64,000 nt of DNA from Arabidopsis thaliana (lineage: Eukaryota; Streptophyta; Magnoliopsida; Brassicales; Brassicaceae). Below the pieces are notes generated by a model. It had not been told where the DNA came from, searched no databases, and worked only from the letters and a program-made list of their open reading frames with translations. The DNA is taken from positions 9,424,001-9,488,000 of the forward strand of contig NC_003070.9 in assembly GCF_000001735.4 (NCBI RefSeq), written 5' to 3'. Shown here in pieces: positions 1 to 10,717 of the stretch (position 1 is the first letter of the stretch; the number at the start of each line of letters is the position of its first letter). The position numbers were made by a program, and so were the translations under genes.

Positions 1-24
1 ATATTATAGAAACAATATATAATG

Positions 25-53
25 TATCTATATATATATATATATAATATAAT
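25..53. repeat. TA-rich microsatellite
   Basis: A run of alternating T and A with few interruptions. It is a simple repeat with no visible link to a gene. Confidence 0.8.
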
Positions 54-1500
54 GAAGGGTTCTTGAGAAGTTGACTGAGAAGTCAATAGTTTTTGCAGTG
101 TTTACAAATATATAATCCAGAGGTACTGCAAGTAATGAGGGAAGAACATAACTTCTCCTGTACCTTGAGTAGTCTACGTAAAGCCCATGAGACAAGCCGC
201 AACGGTCTGGTATCTCTTCAACATCTTTACCAAAATGAGGATTTTTGAATCCTTACAGGTACTTGTTTCATCTGCATTCTTACATTGGAAATTCTTTTAT
301 CAAGATGCTAAACAAGTGTCTGGCTAATTCTAACTTGGCTAGTTGAGAGTATAAGTTCCTTGATTAGCCTGGTTCTGAGGGAAATAAAGTGGGAAAGCTA
401 TAAATAGATTCATACAGTTGCTATTAGTAGACTGTTTGCTTAATAATTTTTGGAAACTTGTGCTTATGAACATTACCGAAGCTGTTAGTTAGTGACTGGA
501 ATAAGCATCTGACAGGACGCACAAAACAGAGTTGCAGCACTTGCTTTTCATTTTGTGATTTTCCTGTTCACTTGGCATTGGTTCCCACGTACTCCCTATG
601 CTAGACTCTCTTCTTATGTGGTGGATTCGTTTTTCACAACAGTAACCTTATGTCAAGACCTTTCCTGATTATTCGCCAAAACAACTCTCTGAACCGGACA
701 CCAAATTACCAATGGGATAAAGCTGCTTCAGGCTGAGCCTCCCTGGCGGTGTTTATAAAGCCTTATGCATGCAAGTTCAGGCCTAATCACTTTATCTGAA
801 TTCTGATGAAGATTAAGAGTGTGATTACATGTTGGTTCTAGATTAAGAGTAGTTACAGGTTGGTTCTGGATTTCGTTCTCACCACGACACAAAACCTTTC
901 AAGCCTTTTACATTGTGTTTTCAGTTGGCTATTAGCCTCAAAATATCTAAAACCGGCACATTCTCTCATAACTAGTTTTTGTAATGCAGTCACTTTACAA
1001 AAAGTAATAGATGCCAAGTGTAAAGAGCTAAGGTCCAAAAAAAAAAAGAGCTAAGGTGCAAGAGATTTGAGGGAGGTCGGTAAAAGCCATTGGTGTGTTG
1101 TCACGTTCAATCATTTTGCATAGAATATTGGAAGATAAACTGGATGTTGGCAAAAAAAAAAGTATAGCAAGTTAGGAAGCAGCTAATGCAACCAAAACTC
1201 TCTCATGCAACAACAAAACATTGCAACCTGAAGGCGGCGGCGGTACTACAATTTTTGGATTTGGTAAACATTGGTTAGCCACAATAAGTATTTGCTGCTG
1301 CGGTCCAAATATATTCAACTCCTAGTCCTAGGTAACTAAAATATAATAGTAGAAAATTCCAAACATTAAAGCCATCACTATATTTGATAGGTACGTGGTC
1401 GATAAAATAGATAACTCAGAGTACACCACCTTTGACTCATCAGCCACCTGCCAACGAGAAACACGACTCCTAATTCCACTTTCCTCCCTCACTCACTCTA

Positions 1501-1511
1501 TTATATATAAA
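1501..1511 (+). promoter_or_regulatory. GSTU13 TATA box
   Basis: The motif TTATATATAAA follows a CT-rich tract (CCTCCCTCACTCACTC) and lies about 75 bases before the GSTU13 start codon. The same CT tract plus TATA unit recurs three times before GSTU14, so it is the shared core promoter of the pair. A TGACTCA motif occurs about 65 bases upstream, near 1434. Confidence 0.7.
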
Positions 1512-1581
1512 CAAATCACACTCTGACCTAAAACAAACAACTCTTTAACTATCATCAGATCAATAAAAACCAGAAGAAGTC

Positions 1582-2597
1582 ATGGCTCAGAACGATACAG
1601 TGAAGCTGATAGGTTCTTGGTCTAGCCCTTATTCCCTTAGGGCACGTGTGGCTCTACACTTGAAATCTGTCAAGTACGAGTACTTAGACGAACCTGATGT
1701 TCTTAAAGAAAAGAGTGAACTCCTTCTCAAATCTAACCCCATCCACAAGAAAGTCCCTGTCCTCCTCCATGGTGACCTCTCCATCTCTGAGTCCCTCAAC
1801 GTTGTTCAATACGTCGACGAGGCTTGGCCCTCCGTTCCTTCAATCCTTCCTTCTGATGCCTATGATCGCGCATCTGCTCGGTTTTGGGCTCAGTACATCG
1901 ATGACAAGGTAAACTAGTTTAGAGGCTCACTTCCGTGGATCTCTGTTTCATGCTCTGTTTTGCTTTGTCACAGTTTGATACTTCAGTTTTTGAGGTTCAA
2001 CTAAAAGCTTGGATCTTGACACTCAAATATAGATCTGACTGATTAAGATCCGATTTACGGATATGGGTATTTTGATTAATCTGTGTTTGCTTGCTAAAGT
2101 TTGAAACTTTTTAGATGGAGCTAAACAAAAAATACTCTGTTCTTGATAGATCTGTGTAGCTTGAGATCCGATTTATACACTCAACGCAGAAGTCTCTAGA
2201 TTAGTCATCTCAAGGGTTTTGTTTTATGTTTATGAAACAGTGTTTTGCGGCGGTGGATGCGGTGGTCGGAGCAAAAGACGACGAAGGGAAAATGGCGGCG
2301 GTGGGAAAGCTGATGGAGTGTTTGGCGATACTTGAAGAAACGTTTCAGAAGAGCAGCAAAGGATTAGGGTTCTTTGGAGGAGAGACCATCGGCTACCTTG
2401 ACATTGCTTGTTCGGCTCTTTTAGGTCCGATCTCTGTGATCGAGGCGTTTTCCGGCGTCAAGTTTCTCCGGCAAGAGACAACACCTGGGTTGATCAAATG
2501 GGCCGAGAGGTTTAGGGCCCATGAAGCTGTTAAGCCCTACATGCCAACCGTCGAAGAGGTCGTTGCATTCGCAAAGCAAAAGTTCAATGTTCAGTGA
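1582..2597 (+). CDS. GSTU13: Tau-class glutathione S-transferase (GSTU13)
   Basis: Two exons, 1582-1908 and 2241-2597, joined in phase 0, give 227 residues, a normal tau GST length. Tau GSTs are cytosolic dimers that couple glutathione to electrophiles and act in detoxification and stress. The N-terminal thioredoxin-like domain (about 1-85) contains the glutathione-site segment [16 protein letters not shown]; by alignment with GSTU19 the catalytic residue is Ser15, before the proline. [11 protein letters not shown] near residue 70 is the conserved E-S glutathione-contact motif. The all-helical C-terminal domain carries [16 protein letters not shown] and ends FNVQ. The single intron after YIDDK is the family's usual position. 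It is followed by a paralogue of the same structure. The name is from memory of the protein and its neighbours. Confidence 0.93.
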
Positions 2598-3163
2598 TGC
2601 GTTTTTTGCTTTTAAAAGCAAAAGCAATGTTGTTGAATACGAATAAAATGATGTTTGTTGTCTTTGAGAAACTTTAAATTTGTCTGTGTTTTGTGCCAAA
2701 ACTTCTGATTAATTGGTTTTTGGTCTTTGTGCGTTACTATTATCAATTTTATTCTTATTATTTGCCATAGCTTATGATTAAATTGATCATAGAAGAAACA
2801 TAGAGGCTTTAGGTTCTTGTGCTGAACCAAGTTTGGCGTATTCAGTATTTTACATTCTTGTATAAAATTGAATGCATATGTCATAATTCTGGTAATACTT
2901 GTTAAATTTTGTTGTTCCTGATTAACATTACCATACCTATTTTGCAATGTTTTCATGACAAATATTGCCATACTAAAATTGCTGGAGGAAACCTCACCTT
3001 TCAATCGATTTGACTAAAGTATTGATTGTACCAAACTATTCATGCCTCACCTTAAATTTGGAAACTTAATTGTGAAACATGTCAAATATGGAATATATAT
3101 TGAATAAGATTACAACAACTCAGTAAAACAACAAGGTCCTTAATTTGAAACAGTTAAGCAGCC
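2598..3163. other. GSTU13 3' region and spacer
   Basis: The GSTU13 3' UTR is followed by AT-rich spacer. A 130-codon antisense frame crosses it, but it has no domain and low-complexity composition, so I do not call it a gene. Confidence 0.6.
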
Positions 3164-3529
3164 ATGAAATTATCGCAAATAGCTCTGATTTGCATAGTTA
3201 TAGCTTCCCTCTTCGCTATGCATGAGTGTACGTACAGAGCTTTTCTAATATAGTATACACACACGTATATGTCAAATGTCTTTTTTTAATCATCAAAGTT
3301 TTGTGTGTCTCAAATCAACTTTGTAGGTGAGAGATTGGAGGCTACAGAGGAAGAGAAATCGAGCAAGATCTATGTCCCACCATGTTACGAAACCATTTGC
3401 TCGTTCTCACTTAAAAAGGATTGTTGGTGCTGCTTCGAACCTTTAGTTCACAAAAATCTTTGTTGGGGAGTACATGATTTTCCGAACGCCAAAGAGCTTT
3501 GCTTCAACGAATATTCAAAGAAGATTTAA
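3164..3529 (+). CDS. ESF1/MEG-like secreted cysteine-rich peptide
   Basis: Exon 1 is 3164-3227 and exon 2 is 3327-3529; a GTACGT donor and TTGTAG acceptor join in phase 1 to restore a Cys codon. The 88-residue product starts MKLSQIALICIVIASLFAMH, a strong signal peptide of about 21 residues ending near C22. The mature part has a short acidic segment (ATEEEKSS) and then cysteines spaced as PPC, TIC, DCWCC, LCW and LCF. This layout matches the EMBRYO SURROUNDING FACTOR 1 / maternally expressed gene-like peptides of Brassicaceae, which are secreted, disulfide-rich and include endosperm signals shaping the embryo suspensor. It lies alone between the two GSTU genes. Family assignment rests on the signal-peptide sequence and the CWCC motif; expression and role here are unknown. 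Confidence 0.75.
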
Positions 3530-3678
3530 ATCCTTTTTATTAGAGAATAATAATGTATTCTCTGTTTCGTGTAGAAAGTTTTTTTTCCTCTTGAGTGCAC
3601 AACAAGTTATGTGTTTGAATCTGCAAAAATTTACTGGTCACATGTTCATGCTCTTATCAACGAGAAACACGACGTCTA

Positions 3679-3806
3679 ATTCCACTTGCCTCCCTCATTC
3701 ACTCTCTTCTATATAAACAAATTCCACTTTCTTCCCTCTCACTCACTCTGTCATCTATAAACAAATTCCACTTCCCTCCCTCTCACTCACTCACTCTGTT
3801 ATAAAT
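3679..3806 (+). promoter_or_regulatory. Triplicated TATA/CT-tract core promoter of GSTU14
   Basis: A unit of about 45 bases is repeated three times: ATTCCACTT, then a CT-rich tract, then TATAAA. TATA-like motifs fall near 3711, 3756 and 3800. GSTU13 has a single copy of the unit at about 1470-1511. The last TATA is about 58 bases before the GSTU14 start codon. Confidence 0.8.
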
Positions 3807-3827
3807 GAAACCTAAAAAAAAACTTGA

Positions 3828-4716
<889 letters not shown>

Positions 4717-5176
4717 TTGATGTTTGAATATTTTAATGCTTTCTGTATTACTATTTTGTGCCAAAACATATGCACTTGGATTTTTCTTTCTTCTATTTGA
4801 TATCTTTGTGTTTTTATTGATTTTGAAGCCTCATTTCTCTTAGTTTTCTTTATTTCACATTCATGTTTTAGCATATAGTTTCATATTATTATTTGGTTAA
4901 TTGTTTATATATACTGAAAAAAATAAAATAATCTTAATTGGTTTATCCAAAAGGCGAGAAAAGCCAAAAAGGGACACGTCATACTACTCACTCGTAACAA
5001 GACACGAGTTTTTTTTAATAACAAAATGAATTGAGTGATTGATGACGACGACAAGCAAAATGCAAAATCGCTGTCTCCTTCATGCTTCGATCAATCAAAC
5101 CATCATCAAACCCATAAGAAAGAGACCAACAGTGTTCCTGTAGGAAGCGGCAAACTTGCAGCTCTGTTCTCTTGAA
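4717..5176. other. Spacer between GSTU14 and the TPR gene
   Basis: GSTU14 3' UTR and AT-rich spacer, then a leader region from about 5030. Frames seen on the minus strand overlap the first TPR exon and are shadows. Confidence 0.6.
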
Positions 5177-8068
5177 ATGGAGAAAACAGTGAGATGTGTT
5201 CGGTGGGGTTATGAGGTTAATACCTCTTCTGATGCTTGCATCGACGCAATTAACTCCTATTTTCAACAGGTTCTTCTTCAATTATCCCTCTTTTAGTCAC
5301 TGAAACATCATGAAATTGATTGGAACATTGGTTACAACAGGGCTTAAGATTTTCGATGCAAAATTGAGGTTTTTCTCTATGGAATCTAGATGGGGTTTCA
5401 TTAAGAAAAGTATCAATTTTTTTATTCTTCAATCAAATTTATGGCTAGGGTTTGATCATTTTATGAATTTGATACGTTTTTGAGTCACTATGTAGCTTAA
5501 TTACGATCTTGTGGGTAGTTTCTGCTCTGTTTCTGGAGTATTATTCTTAAAGTTTCCATCTTTGTAATTTCATATCAGTGAATATTGTTGATCATGTTCT
5601 GTGGTTGATGAAGGTTCTTAGTTATGGGAGGAAGAGGAAAGTGATTCTAGAAGCACCACTCTACGATAAAGATTGTGTTTTGGGCAGCATTTTAGCTGCT
5701 CATTTCCTTTCTTCATCTGATCCTTCTAGAGCTAATTCCTATGTTGAAGCTGCGGCATCTAATCTCGTCAGTTTATTATATCCACTGTCTTTGTATTTCA
5801 GATTCTACTTTGGTTTTGAGGAAACTTCCTGAGTTTAGTTTGTTGGCTTCAGGAACAATCTACACCTTATGAGAAAGCGGTTTACGAGGCTGTTACTTAC
5901 CTAATCTCTGAGGATAGGGATGACGACTTGGCTTTTGAAATGCACACCAAGGTTGGTTATCACTTTCATTGTTAGTTTATCTGAAATGTTATTCTAGAAT
6001 CTAGTTTTATATTTTTGTATCTGGCACCCAAAAAATGGTTATGGTTCAGAATGTAAAGTTCTGTGCCTTTTTGAGTCACTTGTTTTTGAATTTTAATTGT
6101 GGTTTGCAGCTACTTAAAAGATTCCCAAAGGACTTGGCTTCTTTGAAAAGAGCGCAGCTTTTAAGTTTCTACATGGGTCAACCTGATCCCTTCTTGGGTC
6201 TTGTTCAGCAGGTACTTAAGTTCTTATTGATAGTGATGGTCACTGAATGATTCACCTGTCTAAGACTATAAAAGTTGCTTAATATTGTAGGTTCTACCTG
6301 CGAATCAAGAAGAAAGTTATATTCATGGTTTACTTGCGTTCCCATTGTTAGAACTTGGTCGAATGGAAGAAGCTGCGGCAGCTTCCAGAAAAGGCTATGA
6401 GATAAACAAAGAAGACGCTTGGGCACATCACTGTGTGAGTTACATAACATTGAGCATTTGCATCCTCTATTCTCAGTTTCCATGTAATAATTATCACTCA
6501 GTAGTTTTTACTAATGATGTTTTCTATCTATCTTACTTATTTGTTGCAGTTGTGTCATGTTCTTCAACATGAATGTCGGTTTAAAGAAGCAGTGGAGTTC
6601 ATGGAAGCACTCGCAGGAACTTGGCCCTCTTGCTCATCCTTCATGTAAAGCATTCCCTCTTACCTGAAGGCTCTCACAGATTATCAAGTTCTTCTCTTAT
6701 TGTTAACAATCCCTGATATATTATTTTTTTAACATGTCCATAATTTTCAGGTATACACACAATTGGTGGCATGTTGCTCTCTGTTACTTAGAAGGAGGGT
6801 CCCCAATGAGTAAAGTAGAGGAGATTTATGATCATCACATCTGGAAAGAATTGGAGAAAGACGATGCTGTTCCTCCTGAAGTAATCCTCTTTTTGATTAA
6901 CAAATTTATGCTTTTGCGTCATCTATTCAATATTCAACTGTCTGCAACTCTTTAGGTTTATCTCAATGCATTGGGCTTGTTGATACGTTTAGATGTAAGA
7001 GATGCTCTTGATGGTTTTGAAGACCGTCTCAAAAACCTTGCAGTTCGTTTAACTAATCAGGTAAGCCATACACTAGTTTTATATCATCCCAAAACGGTTG
7101 CAGTTATACGAGTTATCTTGTTGAATAAGTTTTTATTTTTCGGCCACTTGCTTTAACATTTCAGGCAAACTGGTATTTGGAGTGGCACCTTGATATATTG
7201 ATAGTTTGGGCACTAGCAAAGGTTGGAGAGACTTCAAGAGCTCATGAATTACTTGAGGGCCTTAAGTTCCGGTTAGTGTGACTTTCTTTTATTCTGCAGT
7301 TTCTAAATGATACCGAATTTGTCATGAACTTGTGTTGTTCTTGCAGATTATCAAAGAAGAACAAGAAGAAGCAACAAGTGATGCAGAAAGGGATTCAGGT
7401 TTGTTTATTCCCCCTCCCTCTTTGATCGTCTTTCTTTATCATTGTAACTAGTACTCAATATCAGTCTTGTTTTCATATAAGCTTGGGGAAGCTGTGTATG
7501 AATACGCAAGGGGTAACTACGAAAAGGCTCTAGAACTACTGGGTTCAGAGTTCAACGCCATTGGTTACAAGGTAAACCGTTCTTCAGCGACTTGCTCAAA
7601 ATACTCTGAATCAAACACATTTCTGGTGGATCTTTTAAACTGTTTTATGGTTAATAATAGATCGTTGGGGCATCAGACGAACAAATAGATGTTTTCAACG
7701 AAATGTGGTGCCAGCTGCTGCTAAAGACAGGCCAATCCTCCACGGGTAAGGCTTGTTGTAGAGTCTTACTAATTTGGATACTCGTCTTGCTTAGTATGAT
7801 GATAAACAATCGTGGTTCTGATGTATGCAGCCAAAGAAGTAATCAGAGAGAGGATTAAGGCCAGAGATGGTATTCCTTTCATGTGGCGTTTGCTGGTATA
7901 CATTCAAAAGCAGAACATCACTTTGTTTTAGTGTACTATATGTGTTTTTGCTATGAGAAAATGATGTCGTTGTGGTTGCAGGAGAAAAGTTACTCCATGG
8001 AAGGCAATGCAGAGGCTGAGAGTAGTGCACGAGAGAGAGCTAAGAAACTTGAATCTTGTTATTTCTAA
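5177..8068 (+). CDS. Tetratricopeptide-repeat-like protein (At1g27150 type)
   Basis: Fourteen exons give one open frame of 468 residues: 5177-5269, 5614-5766, 5853-5951, 6110-6211, 6291-6434, 6550-6644, 6751-6880, 6956-7060, 7165-7271, 7347-7398, 7482-7571, 7661-7745, 7831-7895, 7982-8068. All introns are GT-AG and the phases agree. The protein is helical with TPR-like pairs, for example LGRMEEAAAASRKGYEINKE, followed by HECRFKEAVEFMEALAG, and later ARGNYEKALELLGSEF. It ends in a charged ARERAKKLESCYF tail. No signal peptide or membrane segment is visible. The fold resembles the TTC38 family, a conserved eukaryotic TPR protein of unclear role. Exon 2 could be argued to start further upstream, but only the acceptor before GTTCTTAGT keeps frame with exon 1. 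Confidence 0.88.
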
Positions 8069-8185
8069 CTTTGCTTCAAAAATCCAATAATGACATGTGT
8101 GTATACATGTTTTTAAATAAGTATAGAATAAAATATTTTGCTACTCGTGTCCTACTTTTTTGTTTACCAAAAGGTAAATGAATAA

Positions 8186-8421
8186 GGGGGTGTATTGAAA
8201 GTGGAAGTTTAAGAGATTTGTGTAGAATTTATAAATCCTATGTTATTCAAACATGAATTTTAAAAAGTTTCATGAAATTCAGTGTTATTGAACTAATGAT
8301 TTAAAAATCCACCTTAAAATCCACTGTTATTAAAAACAATTTGTGGATTTGAATTTTAATGATTTTGGAGGATTTGAGAGGATTTCTTTAGTTAAAAATA
8401 CAGAAATCCAAATTCCATGGC
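8186..8421. mobile_element. PIF/Harbinger MITE-like relic, one end seen
   Basis: The stretch starts TAAGGGGGTGTATTG, resembling the G-rich terminal repeat and TAA/TTA target of Arabidopsis Harbinger/IS112-type elements. It continues as AT-rich sequence with repeated variants of ATGTTATTGAA and AAATCCA, typical of these non-autonomous elements. No matching right terminal repeat is visible before the valyl-tRNA synthetase fragment, so it is probably truncated. Classification is by eye only. Confidence 0.45.
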
Positions 8422-9112
8422 TACCGCCAGTGGTGTAACAAACTGTGGAATGCTGTCAGATTTGCGATGATGAAGCTTGGCGATGGGTATACTCCTCCTG
8501 TGCAAACTCTACGCCCTAAAACCATGACCTTCAGCTGCCAATGGATTCTTTCTTTACTAACAATATCGAAGACAGTGGATTCCTTGAATGCGTTTGCATT
8601 ATCGGATGCTGCCAACAGTGTATGCTTGGTGGCAATACCAGTTCTGTGATGTATTTATCGAGGCAATTAAGCCTTATTTTTCTGCTGACACTCAAAGAAG
8701 GATTCATGCACAAGATGCTCTCTGGGTGTGTCTCGAGACTGGTTTGAGATTGCTGCATCCATTTATGCCTTATATTACAGAAGAGCTGTGGCAGCGGTTG
8801 CCTTCATCGCAAGACTCTGAACGAAAGGCGTCTATCATGATATGTGACTACCCATCTTCCATAGAGATGTGGACAAACGAGAAGGTGGAAACTGAAATGG
8901 ACATGGTTCTAGCGACCGTGAAAACTCTTAGGGCACTGAGAGCTGCAGAGTCGCTAAAGAGACAGAGAAATGAAAAGTTCCATGCGTTTGCTCTGTCTGG
9001 AAATGCATTAACACTGGGGATTGTGAAACCACATGAGCTGGAGATCAGAACTCTTGCAAATCTCTCATCCTTTGAGGTTATGTTGAGGGGAGAAGACAAA
9101 GCATTTGTAGTG
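8422..9112 (+). pseudogene. Valyl-tRNA synthetase C-terminal fragment
   Basis: The sequence matches the anticodon-binding end of plant valyl-tRNA synthetase: YRQWCNKLWNAVRFAMMKLG at the start, then YAWWQYQFCDVFIEAIKPYF, LETGLRLLHPFMPYITEELW, KASIMICDYPS and HELEIRTLANLSSFEV. The catalytic Rossmann body (HIGH and KMSKS motifs) is absent. The homology changes frame near 8612-8618, a few residues are missing before ISKTV, and homology stops near 9112, after which the frame runs to an unrelated stop. A 200-codon open frame (from about 8588) covers the later part and corresponds to what has been annotated as At1g27160. A functional aminoacyl-tRNA synthetase is excluded; a truncated expressed protein is possible but unlikely. 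Confidence 0.85.
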
Positions 9113-9576
9113 TGTTGGGAGGAAATTGAAATTTGGATTAGTTACAATGTGCTTTATTTTATTTTATGTAAACTATGTCCATCGTTTTGAATATGACGGA
9201 TTCGATCATGGAAAAGCAAACTTAGGAATTTCCATGTTTCAAAAAGTCAATGCATCCATACAAAAAGTTATACTACATGAATTAAGAAGTGTTGTGTATG
9301 CTTTAGCACTAACTATGTTGTAACTAAAAGCTAATTATGCTTTAGCCGACAAAAGAAAAGAAGAAGCTTACTAATTCTCTCCATTGTCACGAAAAGAATC
9401 TGTCTTTCAAACTTATTTTAACATTGTGGCATTAGAAATCGAAATTCTTGACGTTTTCGGTTTGTATAAGAGCCATGTCGCTATAATGTAATCTTTCTCT
9501 CCGGGTTCACGTAAAGAATTTCTCTGCACCTTTTCCATCTTTCAAAACTTTAATTTCGAAGAGGAAATAATCGAAG
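9113..9576. other. Spacer and upstream region of the first TIR exon
   Basis: No coding signal. The last 100 bases resemble the region before the equivalent TIR exon at 15859, so this is probably promoter and leader. Confidence 0.55.
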
Positions 9577-10077
9577 ATGGTGAAGACCGGCGATGTTTCC
9601 GATCAGCGTTCGAGGCTCGAGTGGGATGTATTCCTCAGTTTCCAAAGAGACGCGCGCCACAAATTTACAGAGCGTCTCTATGAAGTGCTCGTCAAGGAAC
9701 AGGTCCGGGTTTGGAACAATGATGATGTGGAACGTGGGAATCATGAGCTCGGTGCAAGTCTCGTGGAGGCTATGGAGGACTCGGTCGCTCTAGTCGTCGT
9801 TTTATCTCCTAACTATGCTAAATCTCACTGGTGCCTTGAAGAATTAGCCATGCTCTGTGATCTAAAGTCGTCTCTAGGTCGTCTGGTGTTACCGATCTTT
9901 TACGAGGTTGAACCGTGTATGTTACGTAAACAGAACGGTCCTTACGAGATGGATTTTGAAGAACATTCGAAAAGATTTAGCGAAGAGAAGATACAGAGAT
10001 GGAGGAGAGCTTTGAATATAATCGGAAATATCCCTGGATTTGTTTACAGGTACGACTCCAATATCCTTCATCTCTAG
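9577..10077 (+). CDS. Divergent TIR module, stand-alone TIR or first exon of TTNL 1
   Basis: An open frame of 166 codons encodes a TIR domain (LEWDVFLSFQRDARHKF to WRRALNIIGNIPGF). Compared with the canonical TIR below it, the FRG-D-TR motif is changed to FQRDARHKF and the BB-loop FRDNEG segment to WNNDDVE, but WCLEELAML with the candidate NADase glutamate is kept. A donor, GTACGA, follows base 10049, leaving phase 2. An acceptor at 10710/10711 is phase-compatible and would fuse it to the next TIR exon, giving TIR-TIR-NBS-LRR. Without splicing it stops at 10077. The tandem sister gene carries an exon of the same 473-base size at the same place. From memory this pair has been described as the double-TIR (TTNL) type. 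Confidence 0.75.
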   Translation: MVKTGDVSDQRSRLEWDVFLSFQRDARHKFTERLYEVLVKEQVRVWNNDDVERGNHELGASLVEAMEDSVALVVVLSPNYAKSHWCLEELAMLCDLKSSLGRLVLPIFYEVEPCMLRKQNGPYEMDFEEHSKRFSEEKIQRWRRALNIIGNIPGFVYRYDSNILHL

Positions 10078-10240
10078 ACTTATTCCTCACGTAACCTCTG
10101 CATTAAATTATTCATTTCATGCGGTTATTATTTTGAGTAAGACATGGTCTTCAACACTAAAGAAGATTGTTGACCTTGCTTATATACTAAAGTCAATTAG
10201 CCTTTTACATTGAAAGAAGAAGAAAATAAACTATAAGGAA

Positions 10241-10345
10241 TTTGAGACTGCGTGTCGTTCTGATCAATAAGGACATAAAAACTGTGTGACGTTTCAGAAT
10301 TAGTGTTTGCCACCGTACTAAAAAAGTCAAATGCGAGACTTTTGT
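10241..10345 (+). promoter_or_regulatory. Promoter-like block before the canonical TIR exon, copy 1
   Basis: The block contains CTGCGTGTCGTTCTGAT, then ACTGTGTGACGTTTCAGA and AAAGTCAAATGCGA. The same series recurs before the canonical TIR exon of the second gene (17078-17165), and a weaker version lies before that gene's first TIR exon (15617-15680). W-box cores (TTGACC, TTGACT) flank it near 10172 and 10688. Conservation of this order suggests it derives from an ancestral promoter. Confidence 0.5.
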
Positions 10346-10717
10346 TTTACATGAGAGAAGAAAACAGAAAGTGGCTTTTTAACTAAAAAATATCTGAAAA
10401 GCCAAAAACTAGAACTTTCTCAATTTTAGGCATTTCTCAAAATCGCAAGCTTCGTCTTCGTCGTGTGTAGTCAAAAGTTTGTATTCCACTTTCTGGTGAC
10501 TTCGTCGACCGAGATCGCGAAATTGAGCTATCGATTGGACTGCAGACATGGTTGCGTGAGTTCTTCTCTGACCACCCTTGAGCCGGAGAAATTGGAAGTG
10601 ATTACAAGAAATCGGAGTTGAGCAAAAAACAACACAGACTTCACGGAGAGTTTCTGGCTTTCTGCTGCAACTTGTCGTCTTGTCAGAGTTGACTAAGAAG
10701 GAGGGGGGAGATCGGAG

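Larger units (their letters stand above)
1..1581. other. Intergenic DNA upstream of GSTU13
   Basis: No reading frame here has a recognisable domain or a plausible exon chain; the short frames near 850-1050 overlap each other on both strands and look like chance. A TA-rich simple repeat sits at about 25-53. The stretch from about 100 to 830 is less AT-rich than typical spacer and could be transcribed UTR of a neighbour lying outside the window, but nothing proves it. The last 130 bases are the GSTU13 promoter and leader. Confidence 0.5.

Noticed and set aside
8588-9190. A 200-codon frame that could be called a working valyl-tRNA synthetase-related gene
   Set aside because: It holds only the anticodon-binding part, its upstream homology is in another frame, and the end runs past the homology; treated as a pseudogene.
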